Source: RHLJ01 sp048058975
Lineage (GTDB): Bacteria > Bacteroidota > Rhodothermia > Balneolales > Balneolaceae
DNA length: 64,000 nt
NCBI GenBank assembly: GCA_048058975.1
Contig: JBLLNP010000017.1
Coordinates: forward strand, 36,956-100,955
Direction: 5' to 3'
This document shows, one piece after another, positions 8,928 through 17,553 of the stretch. Every line of letters begins with the position of its first letter. The stretch's first letter is position 1. The notes beneath the pieces were generated by a model. It did not search any database. It saw nothing but the letters and a program-made list of their open reading frames with translations, and was not told the origin of the DNA. The translations under genes and the position numbers were made by a program.

Positions 8928-9614
8928 ATGTCAAAACACCTCTCGAAAGAAGAATTGCAAACTGATCCGCTGATAGAAAATTATAATAAAGCGGCAAATT
9001 TCTTCAATGAAAACAGAACCACCATCCTTGCAATACTCATCAGTGTAATTGTTGTAGTAGGTGCTTTGGTTGGATATAATTTCTATGCTGCAAATCAGGA
9101 GCAGGAAGCTCAACAATTATTAGCGATTGCAGAAGGGTATTATACCGAAGGTGATTATGACAAAGCCATTAATGGTGATAGTTTCGAATTAACTTATGGC
9201 TTTCTCGCTATTGCAAATGACTATTCCGGAACAGAAGCCGGAAACCTTGCCATTTATTACGCAGCTGTATCAAGCTTTAAACTTGGTAACATCGAAGACG
9301 CTATTGAATATTTCTCAAGATACGATGCCCCTGAAGGTATTCTTGGCGTAGGAGCAATTTCCTTTAACGCGAAGTTATTCCTGGCGAACGGAAGCACTGA
9401 GAAAGCTGCAGATACATTTGTAAAAGCTGCCAATTGGGATATAAATGATACTACCACTCCCTATAATTTATACCAGGCAGCAGAAGCTTATTTTGAAGCT
9501 GGTAATTTTGAAAAAGCCAGACAGCTTTCTGATCAAATCATTGAAGAATATCCAACCAGTTCAGAACTAGCCAATGCCCAAAAATTGCAGGGTAAAATTA
9601 CAGTGGCCAGCTAA
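8928..9614 (+). CDS. Membrane-anchored TPR protein (YfgM-like)
   Basis: 228-aa protein with a cytoplasmic N-terminus (about 1-31), one transmembrane helix (about 33-54, ILAILISVIVVVGALVGYNF) and a long C-terminal domain of TPR-like helical pairs. This is the architecture of YfgM-type proteins that hold periplasmic or secretion-associated chaperones. No catalytic motif is seen. It ends at a strong terminator shared with the convergent ROK gene. The specific function is unknown. Confidence 0.75.
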   Translation: MSKHLSKEELQTDPLIENYNKAANFFNENRTTILAILISVIVVVGALVGYNFYAANQEQEAQQLLAIAEGYYTEGDYDKAINGDSFELTYGFLAIANDYSGTEAGNLAIYYAAVSSFKLGNIEDAIEYFSRYDAPEGILGVGAISFNAKLFLANGSTEKAADTFVKAANWDINDTTTPYNLYQAAEAYFEAGNFEKARQLSDQIIEEYPTSSELANAQKLQGKITVAS

Positions 9615-9622
9615 TCGGTTTT

Positions 9623-9654
9623 AAAGGCTCCAACTTCCAACTGGAGCCTTTTTT
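9623..9654. terminator. Bidirectional intrinsic terminator
   Basis: 10-bp perfect stem AAAGGCTCCA (9623-9632) / TGGAGCCTTT (9642-9651) with a 9-base loop, T-run on the + side and A-run on the other. It serves the TPR gene on + and probably the ROK gene on -, whose stop codon (9653-9655) lies in the T-run. Confidence 0.85.
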
Positions 9655-10750
9655 ATTTCCAAAGGTTTTCTAAAGCATAGAAATAAGCCCCTAAAGCAAT
9701 TGCTTTATTTGTACCTAATCGGGAAAGTCCTACTGCGGTACTTTTCATTTCCTGGTAATCAACTACCTTCTTCGAACCCGGAACAATGATTTCCTTTTTG
9801 TTCTGCTGAAAAAACTGCTTCGACTTAAAATCCTCTTCCAGATTAAACACCGTTTGAATTAATCGCTTGTAACGCTTCCCATCTAACCCGGTATAAAAAC
9901 CATTTAGCTCATCCATCATTGATCTGGAAAAAACAGGATAAGCTCCACTTATTCCTCCACCAATTACCACTAATCCATCTATTAAGGTGAGAATATGAGC
10001 GACAGCATCACCCAGAACTTCACCATATCGTAAGTACGTTTCTAATGCGGCTTCCCTTACTCCTGGGGCTTCTCCTATGGCAATATCAAAAATTTCTTTT
10101 GGTTCCGGTGCTTTTGCAGGATCTATATAAATTTGTTCTGCATACATTCTCTTTATCGCTCTTTTACTGAGCGTATCTTCAACACCTGCATAGTTGTATT
10201 GTTTATTCCGAAGCAACCAACCCTCTGCCGCAGCGCTGTTATCTCCTTCTAAAACTTGTCCATTTATAGAAATTCCCACTCCAAAACCAGTCCCCAATGT
10301 TATACCAACCAGGTTTCTGAAACGCTTTGGATTTCCTGCTTCTTCTAACTGTTTGTTAACCCAGGGAAGAAAACCGGCTCGGCTTTCACCCAAGGCAAAT
10401 AAATCACCATCATTATTAATATAGACTGGAATCCCAAACGTATCTTCCAATATTGGACCGAGTGGTACTCCTCCCCTAAATGCCGGCAAGTTAGGAAGGT
10501 CACCTATAATTCCATTTCTATAATCCGCCGGACCGGGAAATGCAAAACTTATCGCATCGGGTTTTTCCTGAATCGAGGTTATCAAGGTATTAAAACCAGA
10601 AACGATTGAACTGATGCATGTTTCAAGATCGATTACCTCAGCCGGTAAGTTAACAGGGTCTCCAAAAATGGCTCCATCTTTAATGGCTGAAAAGGAAAAA
10701 TTTGTCCCTCCTGCATCAAGTGTCAGTATCAGTAAGTTATTGTGCTCCAT
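9653..10750 (-). CDS. ROK-family sugar kinase, zinc motif absent
   Basis: 365-aa ASKHA-fold protein. The phosphate-1 motif LDAGGTNFSF (11-20), the INNDGDLFALGE segment with candidate catalytic Asp114, and LGTGFGVGISINGQ are ROK hallmarks, which point to an ATP-dependent hexose or aminosugar kinase (glucokinase-like). The usual ROK zinc signature CxCGxxGCxE is not present where it would be expected (AEGWLLRNKQY), so the substrate class is uncertain. There is no DNA-binding domain, so it is not a NagC-type repressor. It faces away from the LytTR regulator. Confidence 0.82.
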   Translation of the reverse strand: MEHNNLLILTLDAGGTNFSFSAIKDGAIFGDPVNLPAEVIDLETCISSIVSGFNTLITSIQEKPDAISFAFPGPADYRNGIIGDLPNLPAFRGGVPLGPILEDTFGIPVYINNDGDLFALGESRAGFLPWVNKQLEEAGNPKRFRNLVGITLGTGFGVGISINGQVLEGDNSAAAEGWLLRNKQYNYAGVEDTLSKRAIKRMYAEQIYIDPAKAPEPKEIFDIAIGEAPGVREAALETYLRYGEVLGDAVAHILTLIDGLVVIGGGISGAYPVFSRSMMDELNGFYTGLDGKRYKRLIQTVFNLEEDFKSKQFFQQNKKEIIVPGSKKVVDYQEMKSTAVGLSRLGTNKAIALGAYFYALENLWK

Positions 10751-10861
10751 AACTGAAAATACAATACTTTTTTAATCGGTTTGTATTACTACCCACATTT
10801 TCTTGGATTTTTTAAAATCTTAGCTAACATTACACATAGTACCATTTTAATTTTTGATTAC

Positions 10862-11713
10862 ATGTTCCCAGGCAAAAAGATTTCGTACCTATTAGCACTT
10901 TCCATTTTTCTGATTATCCTCTTTGATGCTTTTCAGCAGAAATTCTACCTGGATACGTTTAACCTTTATCCCGACGAACCCATACCCCTTCTTTCTATCA
11001 TAAAAAATCATCTTTCGAGATGGTTTATCTGGTCATTAGTGAGCATTTCATACCTTCTCTATTTGTGGAAAAAATTCACAGCAAATAACAATCCGCTAAA
11101 GTCATACGATTGGGGTATCATCTCTTTATTCGTAGTTTTTTCAAACATTCTCTCTATATTTTTTATCTGTCTTTTTAATGTGATTCAGTTTAGTGATACA
11201 TGGAGCATAAGTGCCTTCAAAGAGCTTTTCATTTTTATGTTTTACCAAAAAGGGCTCAGTTTTACCTTTGCTTCAAGTTTACTTGTTTTACTCATTTATA
11301 ACAGAGCAAACAGCCTTGTTATTGATGCACAATGGATTGAAATAAAACATCTCAAGGATCAGGCCTTTCCTTCCTTTGATAGTGGGAATCCTTCTTTAAC
11401 AATCAAAATAGGAAATAAGCTAAAAGTGATTCCCATCCGTGAAGTAAGATGGTTTGAAGCGGATGATTATTGTGTTAAGGTACATACCTCCGAAAAATCC
11501 TACACCATGAGGAAGAGTTTGAAATCTCTTCAGAAGGAATTGGCTTCTCTAAATTTTATACGCGTTCACAGACGGGCTTTACTTAATTTAGAATATCTGG
11601 ATCACGTTGATTTCCACTCCTCTACTGTAAAACTTAAAGATACTTCTGAGATTTCGCTTTCTAAGTCGGGCGCAAATCTTTTAAAAGAAGTCCTGCAAAC
11701 AAATTCAGTATAG
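10862..11713 (+). CDS. Membrane-bound LytTR-family transcriptional regulator
   Basis: 283 aa from ATG 10862. The N-terminal half has about four hydrophobic segments (for example SYLLALSIFLIILFDAF, SLVSISYLLYLW, IISLFVVFSNILSIFFICLF). The C-terminal about 100 residues form a LytTR DNA-binding domain (IPIREVRWFEADDYCVKVHT, MRKSLKSLQKEL, NFIRVHRRALLNLEYLDHVD). Such one-component membrane regulators bind DNA directly without a partner kinase. An upstream TTG (10781) would add 27 residues including another hydrophobic stretch; the ATG was preferred. Target genes are unknown. Confidence 0.85.
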   Translation: MFPGKKISYLLALSIFLIILFDAFQQKFYLDTFNLYPDEPIPLLSIIKNHLSRWFIWSLVSISYLLYLWKKFTANNNPLKSYDWGIISLFVVFSNILSIFFICLFNVIQFSDTWSISAFKELFIFMFYQKGLSFTFASSLLVLLIYNRANSLVIDAQWIEIKHLKDQAFPSFDSGNPSLTIKIGNKLKVIPIREVRWFEADDYCVKVHTSEKSYTMRKSLKSLQKELASLNFIRVHRRALLNLEYLDHVDFHSSTVKLKDTSEISLSKSGANLLKEVLQTNSV

Positions 11714-11797
11714 CTTACTGCACAGCTCTTTTAATTTACTGCAAGAAAGTATTTCCAGTTAGATTAAATGCTTTTATTGGATCTAAAAAAGAATCCA

Positions 11798-12373
11798 ATG
11801 AAAGCACCAATAGTTTTATCAATCATTTTATTGTCATCTATGCCCATAAAAGCTCAGTACGAGTATGAACCTTCCAAAGAATATCCCTTTGGAAGGATTC
11901 ACCCTGATGCTCCTGAACAACTGGCTGACTTCGGGCCTATGATCGGAGAATCGAAATGTGAGTCTGTTACCCGGGCTCCTGATCAAAGCTGGAATCCTCC
12001 TCATGAAATGATTTGGAGATTCAAATACATTATGAATGGAATGGCAGTACAAGATGAAGCACTAAGAACTGAAGCCCCTAGTGCTGGAAGTATTCGTCAG
12101 TTTAACCCCGATAGTTCTGCCTGGTATGTACACTATTACAGTTCCGGATCTGCTCTGCCAACTCTTCCTTCATGGGAAGGAAATAAAACAGAGGATGGGA
12201 AAATTATTCTTTATCGGGAGCAAAAAGCCCCAAACGGAGTTGATGGTTTCTTTAGAATTACCTTCTTTGATGTTACTGATGAGAGTTTTGAATGGTTAGG
12301 CGAATGGGTAAATACACAAGAAACGTTCAGTTTCCCAACCTGGAAAATCTCTTGCGATAAAATACAAATATAG
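11798..12373 (+). CDS. Secreted protein, DUF1579-like
   Basis: 191 aa from ATG 11798, chosen because it places a clean signal peptide first (MKAPIVLSIILLSSMPIKAQ, cleavage after about residue 20). The mature part has the beta-rich layout of DUF1579/lipocalin-like proteins: an opening IGESKCES strand, a WRFKYIMNGMAVQDEA strand pair, and a closing FEWLGEWV strand. Two cysteines, one near each end, could form a disulfide. The family call is tentative and no function is assigned. It precedes the small TfoX-like gene by 8 bases. Confidence 0.7.
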   Translation: MKAPIVLSIILLSSMPIKAQYEYEPSKEYPFGRIHPDAPEQLADFGPMIGESKCESVTRAPDQSWNPPHEMIWRFKYIMNGMAVQDEALRTEAPSAGSIRQFNPDSSAWYVHYYSSGSALPTLPSWEGNKTEDGKIILYREQKAPNGVDGFFRITFFDVTDESFEWLGEWVNTQETFSFPTWKISCDKIQI

Positions 12374-12381
12374 TTCTTGAT

Positions 12382-12711
12382 ATGACGGATGCACAAAAAC
12401 AGCATATAGAAACCTATAAATCAATTATTGAACAAGTTGAAGGAGTAGAACTAAAAGGTAAAACCATGCCTTACACTTCTACAAACGGACACATGTTCTC
12501 CCAGCTCAATAAAGATGGTGAAATTGGGATTCGGCTTTCAAAAGAACGTCAAAGTGAATTCTTTAGTAACGGTCTGCAACCTTTCAAATCATACGGGGCA
12601 GTTATGCAAGGTTATATTCTGGTTTCGGAAGAAATGCTCTCAAATATAGATCAAGTGGTTGAACTCATGAAAGAAGGGCTAGAATACGTTCAAAGTTTAG
12701 AGCCTAAATAA
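12382..12711 (+). CDS. TfoX N-terminal-domain-like protein
   Basis: 109 aa. The pattern VEGVELKGKTMPYTSTNGHMF ... GIRLSKE ... AVMQGYILVSEEML ... LEYVQSLEPK matches the stand-alone TfoX/Sxy N-terminal fold (MmcQ/YjbR-like), small proteins of unknown role often encoded singly. It lacks the C-terminal TfoX domain, so a competence-regulator role is not supported. It ends 1 base before the convergent glycosyltransferase gene. Confidence 0.7.
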   Translation: MTDAQKQHIETYKSIIEQVEGVELKGKTMPYTSTNGHMFSQLNKDGEIGIRLSKERQSEFFSNGLQPFKSYGAVMQGYILVSEEMLSNIDQVVELMKEGLEYVQSLEPK

Positions 12712-12712
12712 A

Positions 12713-13942
12713 TCACTTATTCTTCGCTTCTATCCATTTAGCCATGTATTTAGTACTTGCTAAGGTATGATGCGTGAGCATAGCTCCTGTAAAATTCTTT
12801 CTCCTATGCCTATCCTGTCCTTCTTTTATTTCCCTGATTCTCCTTATCAAAGCCGGACTAATTTCCTTTTTCGCAAACCTTTGATTGATAACCTGAACAC
12901 CTTTTTTTTGTGCTCTGCTCCAATCCGGTTTTTCTCTGTATAATCTGATTGCCGCTTTGGCGAACTCTTCCGGATTATTTTCAATTGCACCCGGCCAGGA
13001 CAGCTCTCCGTGCATTCCTTCTGCACCAACCTCTGTAGTAACCGAGGGTGTTCCGCATTGCATGGCTTTTATAAGTTTCCCTTTTAATCCCGCACCAAAC
13101 CGAAGTGGTGCAAGAGTTACTCTCGCATTATTCATAACCTCATCGGCGTTTTCTGCTCTGCCCATAATCAAAAAGCCTTCTTCGGGATCATGCAACTGAA
13201 GTACTTTTTGGGATGGGTATGCACCATATACCTTTAACTCAGCTTCAGGCAATTCTCTTCTGATAAGAGGCCAGATTGTACTTTTCAGGTACAGTACCGC
13301 ATCCAAGTTAGGTTCATGAAGGAAATTACCTATTGAAATAAAGCCCTCTCTTTCATCGAAACCTCTCCAGGCGGAGTCATAGACCAGTTCCAACATAAAT
13401 GGAGCGTAAGAAATAAGGTCTTCACTCACTCCGAATACATCCCGCAAGAGATTCATTTCATAATCCGAAATAATCAAAGAAAGATCACATCGGTATATAC
13501 TTGCAATTTCCCTCTTCGCATGATCTGAGAACAAATCATTTTCCTGAAATTCCCTGTTCTCTTTTACCGCTTTATGCCTTCCATGTCTCAGGCAGTGAAG
13601 GTCTTCGGTGTCTAAAACCCGCAGAGCATCAGGGCAATGCTCTGCAACTCTCCATCCGAATTGCTCTTCCGTCATAAAACGGTCGAATAATACAATATCA
13701 GGATTCAGTTGCCTGATAAATTCATCGAAAGAGTCGTCGTTGATTTGAATATTAGCAGTTTTGATACCCATTGATTCCAGATCCTCAGCAAATTCACTCT
13801 CTCCGGCCGCTGTGGCAAAGGTTATATCCCAACCCTCACCCATAAAAGTTTCTATCAACTGCATCATCCTTGATCCGGCTGCTGAAGAACCCGGTTCCGG
13901 CCATACCTTTCCAATAATGAGTGTTTTTAGCGGTTGAGACAT
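12713..13942 (-). CDS. Glycosyltransferase, GT4-like
   Basis: 409-aa GT-B fold protein. The N-terminal half has the Rossmann start LIIGKVWPEPGSSAAGSRMM typical of sugar-nucleotide acceptors. The C-terminal half has the nucleotide-sugar-binding pattern: GFISIGNFLHEPNLDAVLYL, RELPEAELKVYGAYPSQ, and VTLAPLRFGAGLKGKLIKAM followed by GTPSVTTEVGAEGM. It acts in the cytoplasm, probably transferring a hexose to a glycan or lipid. It is not in a polysaccharide cluster, and donor and acceptor cannot be told from sequence. Confidence 0.8.
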   Translation of the reverse strand: MSQPLKTLIIGKVWPEPGSSAAGSRMMQLIETFMGEGWDITFATAAGESEFAEDLESMGIKTANIQINDDSFDEFIRQLNPDIVLFDRFMTEEQFGWRVAEHCPDALRVLDTEDLHCLRHGRHKAVKENREFQENDLFSDHAKREIASIYRCDLSLIISDYEMNLLRDVFGVSEDLISYAPFMLELVYDSAWRGFDEREGFISIGNFLHEPNLDAVLYLKSTIWPLIRRELPEAELKVYGAYPSQKVLQLHDPEEGFLIMGRAENADEVMNNARVTLAPLRFGAGLKGKLIKAMQCGTPSVTTEVGAEGMHGELSWPGAIENNPEEFAKAAIRLYREKPDWSRAQKKGVQVINQRFAKKEISPALIRRIREIKEGQDRHRRKNFTGAMLTHHTLASTKYMAKWIEAKNK

Positions 13943-14034
13943 ATAGGATTATACGAAATGATAGTATCCTATACCGAATCATACTTACTTTTGGCTTGAC
14001 TCAAAATTTGGATAAACATATTACTTAACAGTAA

Positions 14035-14054
14035 GGGCGGATGGCCATCCGCCC
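14035..14054. repeat. 20-bp perfect palindrome
   Basis: GGGCGGATGGCCATCCGCCC is a perfect 20-bp palindrome lying 17 bases beyond the stop of the tandem-repeat membrane protein (14072). It is strikingly GC-rich for its surroundings and has no T-run, so it is a poor intrinsic terminator. A repeated palindromic element or a protein-binding site is as likely. Confidence 0.6.
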
Positions 14055-14071
14055 CAACTTGGTAAAGGGAA

Positions 14072-15031
14072 TCAATTATTCTGATACATCTGAATGATTT
14101 GCGAATAACTCAGATTATCCAGCATATCCCTTCTTGAAAGCTCTCTTAGAAATTCTTCTGTTACTCCGGTTGAATACATCCCGATAATCCCGGAATAAGA
14201 TACCTGATCAAGGTAATCGATCTGTTCCAATGTGCTGATATAATCGATTGTAACCCCACTCGAATATAAACCGATAATCCCCGAGTAATTCACTTCATCA
14301 AGATAATCCAACCGATCCAGACCTCTTAGAAAATCTTCGGTAATACCACTTACATATAAGCCAATAACTCCGGAATAGTTAACCTCACTCAGGTAGTCCA
14401 GATCTTCCAATGTTTTTAAATAATCGGTAGTAACTCCATTTGCATAAAGCCCAATAATACCCGAATAAGAGGTATTGTCTAGAAAATCCAGATCGTGGAG
14501 TGTTTGCAAATAACTTTCCGTGACTCCATTCGCCCAGAGGCCAATGATTCCCGAATAATTAACACTACCCAGATAATTAAGTTCTTCCAGCTTTTGCATA
14601 TAGCTGATAGGAACCCCATTATTGTACATGGCCTGAATTTGGGAGGTTGATGGTGTTTCCCTGAAATCAATAGCCTGTACCGCACTTACATAATCGAGAT
14701 AAGTTCCGGAAAAACCTTCGCGGGATTCCACTACAGCTATACCTTCATCATTGCCGAACCAGCCCCCGATTCCCTGTGCTGTTTGGGTAATCGCGTTCAA
14801 CGGATTCCAATCGAAATACCATAAAAACATAATCGCTAAAACTGCTGCTATTACCGTTCTGTCCCTTTTTGAAGTGCTTTTCTTTTTAACTCTATACGTT
14901 ACACCGGGATCAATGCCTTCACCTTCATCTATTGAGTTTTCATGGATGTAATCATCCAGATCAAATTCCGGATCATTGTTATCCAGATCGTTTGGAATGC
15001 CTTTTTTGAATCGGTCTTTGCGTGAACTCAT
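14072..15031 (-). CDS. Membrane protein with 30-residue tandem repeats
   Basis: 319 aa from ATG 15031; an upstream TTG (15040) would add only three residues. The acidic N-terminal cytoplasmic tail (about 1-60) is followed by one transmembrane helix (about 60-80, TVIAAVLAIMFLWYFDWNP). The C-terminal 180 residues are about six or seven copies of a 30-aa unit with the pattern Y-S-G-I-I-G-L-Y-x-x-G-V-T-x-x-[YF]-[LI]-x-x-L-x-x-L-D-[YF]-L. The copies show as a 90-bp period in DNA (for example near 14181, 14271, 14361, 14451, 14541). The unit resembles the HGVTPEYI-type helical repeats of some M56/BlaR1-like proteins, but no peptidase is present. Function unknown. Confidence 0.75.
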   Translation of the reverse strand: MSSRKDRFKKGIPNDLDNNDPEFDLDDYIHENSIDEGEGIDPGVTYRVKKKSTSKRDRTVIAAVLAIMFLWYFDWNPLNAITQTAQGIGGWFGNDEGIAVVESREGFSGTYLDYVSAVQAIDFRETPSTSQIQAMYNNGVPISYMQKLEELNYLGSVNYSGIIGLWANGVTESYLQTLHDLDFLDNTSYSGIIGLYANGVTTDYLKTLEDLDYLSEVNYSGVIGLYVSGITEDFLRGLDRLDYLDEVNYSGIIGLYSSGVTIDYISTLEQIDYLDQVSYSGIIGMYSTGVTEEFLRELSRRDMLDNLSYSQIIQMYQNN

Positions 15032-15267
15032 ACTGCCCAATGTTTTATTAGAACCCGATAACTACACGAACGAGATTTGGTTTGGTTTCGGGATTATACT
15101 AAACTATTGAGTACCATTCACAATCACGGAATTCTAAGTAACTCCTCTCTCAAAAAAAATCCAAAAGAAATGCGGTAGGCAGCATAATGGAGAAAGGTAG
15201 TACCCAGCTTTAGAAAGGATATCAAAGGGTAGGTATTCGAACATCTTCATTTCTTTTGGTGGTTTTT

Positions 15268-15293
15268 GGTACTTTTGTCCACACAAAAGTACC
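15268..15293. repeat. Inverted repeat in an intergenic element
   Basis: GGTACTTTTGT (15268-15278) and ACAAAAGTACC (15283-15293) form a perfect 11-bp hairpin with a 4-base loop. The gap 15041-15317 otherwise holds no supported gene. The flanks (TTTCTTTTGGTGGTTTTTGG before, GAAGAAAGAT after) are low-complexity and look like intergenic repeat elements seen in Bacteroidota. It could also act as a terminator for the oxidase gene, reading leftward. Confidence 0.5.
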
Positions 15294-15317
15294 GAAGAAA
15301 GATTTAAGGCTACAGGA

Positions 15318-16451
15318 TTATAAAAACCTATCCAACCTCAAAAAATCAATGGGATGCTTAGTATAACCCTCCAATGCTAAATCAGCCAGAATTTTCCCAA
15401 CCACCGGAACAAACTTAAACCCATGCCCGCTAAATCCGGCTGCGAGCACCACATTGGAGTTTGTTTCGGGCAGAAAATCGATGATGAAATGTTCATCCTC
15501 AGAATAAGTGTATAGGCATGCGGTGACCTTAACAATTTCAACCGAAACTTCCGGCATATATTTTTTCAGAAACGAACTAAGTTTCTCTTTTTCTTTTTCC
15601 GGGTTGAACTCGCTCAGGTCTTTTGGATGGATGGATTCCCCCGGAGCATGATGCGCTACTTTTAGTAACCCATCGCCTCCCTGCTCGGTACTCAGAATCG
15701 GGAAGCCGTAAAAAATACCCGGATAATCCGGCTCTGCAATCACCCAACACGGAAAACGTTCCGGCTTGAACTGCTCCGGGTGCTGAGGCTTTAGCCAGAA
15801 AATAAGCTGGCGTGTCACTTTAAGTTGATCTGATAATCCAGGAATAAGCTGATTGGTATAAGCACCTGCTGTAAGGATGAGTTTTTCGGTGTGATACTCC
15901 ATCTTGTCGGTATGCACTTCCACGTAGCTGTCTTTCAGCCTCCATCCCATCACCGTTTCCCTAGTTTGAACCTCCGCCCCATGCTTTTCCGCTTGCTCCA
16001 CAAACGTCCGGATTGTTGGCTCAGTCAATGCAAACCCCGCTTCCGGCTCCCACAATACTTCAAAGTCATCCGGCACAGTAAACATTCGATGTTCAATGTT
16101 CCCTGTTTTTTGTTCAATGTTCAACCCAAATTCTCCCGCCGACCGCTTCACTCCTTCCATCACCTCATGTTCAGGCTTTCCGAAATACACCAGTCCGTTT
16201 TTATGAAACAACTGCTTTCCGCTTTCCTGCTGAATGGAATCCCAACCCTTGTACGCTTTCTCTAGTAGTGGAACATAATCCGGATGTTCGAAATAGGCTT
16301 TACGAACAATCCTGCTCTGACCTGAATGAGAACCTTTAGCATGACCAATTCCAAACTGCTCCAACCCCAACACCATCACTCCCCGCTTTGCCAGTTGATA
16401 CAAAGCCGAAGAACCCATGGAGCCGAGACCGATTATAATTACGTTGTACAT
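15318..16451 (-). CDS. Sarcosine/N-methyl-amino-acid oxidase-like flavoenzyme
   Basis: 377-aa monomeric sarcosine-oxidase/SolA family protein that oxidises an N-methyl or secondary amine with FAD and oxygen, giving an aldehyde and H2O2. The N-terminal FAD Rossmann motif is IIGLGSMGSSALYQLAKRG. Cys312 in CLYTYSEDEHFIID is at the position of the covalent 8-alpha-S-cysteinyl-FAD link of this family. AAGFSGHGFKFVP is the C-terminal FAD/substrate segment. It is a stand-alone gene. The exact substrate (sarcosine, N-methyltryptophan, pipecolate) cannot be decided. Confidence 0.85.
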   Translation of the reverse strand: MYNVIIIGLGSMGSSALYQLAKRGVMVLGLEQFGIGHAKGSHSGQSRIVRKAYFEHPDYVPLLEKAYKGWDSIQQESGKQLFHKNGLVYFGKPEHEVMEGVKRSAGEFGLNIEQKTGNIEHRMFTVPDDFEVLWEPEAGFALTEPTIRTFVEQAEKHGAEVQTRETVMGWRLKDSYVEVHTDKMEYHTEKLILTAGAYTNQLIPGLSDQLKVTRQLIFWLKPQHPEQFKPERFPCWVIAEPDYPGIFYGFPILSTEQGGDGLLKVAHHAPGESIHPKDLSEFNPEKEKEKLSSFLKKYMPEVSVEIVKVTACLYTYSEDEHFIIDFLPETNSNVVLAAGFSGHGFKFVPVVGKILADLALEGYTKHPIDFLRLDRFL

Positions 16452-16647
16452 TTTGGATGTTTTATTCCGAAAATAGCAAAAGGGATAAAAGTTAGTTTCC
16501 TTTTTCTGTGCTTATGTGTTTATTCATTATATACCTGTAATTTTGTAGGATAAAATGAATAGAACTTAAAGATCAAACTGGGATATCATGAATAGAGTTC
16601 ATCATATTCCTATGTTTGGCGGTAATTGTAAGGGTCTAAAGGACTAA

Positions 16648-17541
16648 TTGAAACAATTCAACTCAATACAAGACTACATATCGGCAATTGGAATAAATGA
16701 TCATACCAATGTTGATGAGATATTCATTTACCGTATTGAAGATTATTTAGGTAATGAGCAAATCGAGATGAAACCTTACAGACATGATTTCTTTGAAATT
16801 ACTTATGGATATGGGCATGATGTGGAAATAAGTGTTGGTGATAAATCTTTTAATCCTACGGATGGACTTCTATCCTTTACAACTCCGCACAACATAAGCT
16901 CTTGGAAAATCAAGGGGTTTCGAGATGATTCTTTAGGTATTATGATTCTTTTTAAACCATCATTTCTAAACAATACCTACCACACCATTGACCTGTATCG
17001 CAAATTCCAATTCTTTAATATTAATTCAACACCTGCCATTAGTGCACCCAAAGAAGAAAGTGAAGACATAGTCAATCTTATGAAAGCAATGCTCAATGAG
17101 TTTGACAGTGTGCTCACAGAATCCAAGAAAAATATCCTAGCGGCTTATCTTACGATCGTTTTAGAAAAAACTAATTCGTTATTCAGGAGCCCTGCCTCAA
17201 AACTAATATTCTCTAATCGATCCGAAGAAATAGCTTTCCGATTTGAGACATTGTTAAAGGAAAAGGTGAGCTACCAGCTTCGTTTAAGCGATTATGCCTC
17301 AGAGTTGAATATAAGTGCCAATTATTTGTCAGAAGCAGTTAAAAAAGCAACAGGAAAGTCAGCAAAGCAGACGGCTCAGGAGTTTTTAACCTTGTATGCT
17401 AAGTCACAGCTCTTACTGAATACGAATACCATTGCTGTGATAGCTGATAATCTAGGATTCTACGACCCTTCGAACTTTGTGAAGTACTTCAAAAAAAGAA
17501 CAGGCAAAACGCCTACTCAATTCAGGAAAGAAAACAGGTAG
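16648..17541 (+). CDS. AraC-family transcriptional regulator
   Basis: 297 aa. The N-terminal cupin-like sensing region (about 25-160) is followed by an AraC double helix-turn-helix at about 195-297 (YASELNISANYLSEAVKKAT, then IAVIADNLGFYDPSNFVKYF, KKRTGKTPTQFRKE). It starts at TTG 16648, supported by an AAAGGA Shine-Dalgarno 4-9 bases upstream (16638-16643). A TAATTTTG box (16538-16545) about 100 bases upstream may be its -7 element. It sits at the head of a redox/efflux cluster to 20280 and is the likely local regulator. Confidence 0.9.
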   Translation: MKQFNSIQDYISAIGINDHTNVDEIFIYRIEDYLGNEQIEMKPYRHDFFEITYGYGHDVEISVGDKSFNPTDGLLSFTTPHNISSWKIKGFRDDSLGIMILFKPSFLNNTYHTIDLYRKFQFFNINSTPAISAPKEESEDIVNLMKAMLNEFDSVLTESKKNILAAYLTIVLEKTNSLFRSPASKLIFSNRSEEIAFRFETLLKEKVSYQLRLSDYASELNISANYLSEAVKKATGKSAKQTAQEFLTLYAKSQLLLNTNTIAVIADNLGFYDPSNFVKYFKKRTGKTPTQFRKENR

Positions 17542-17553
17542 TCAGATTTTAAA

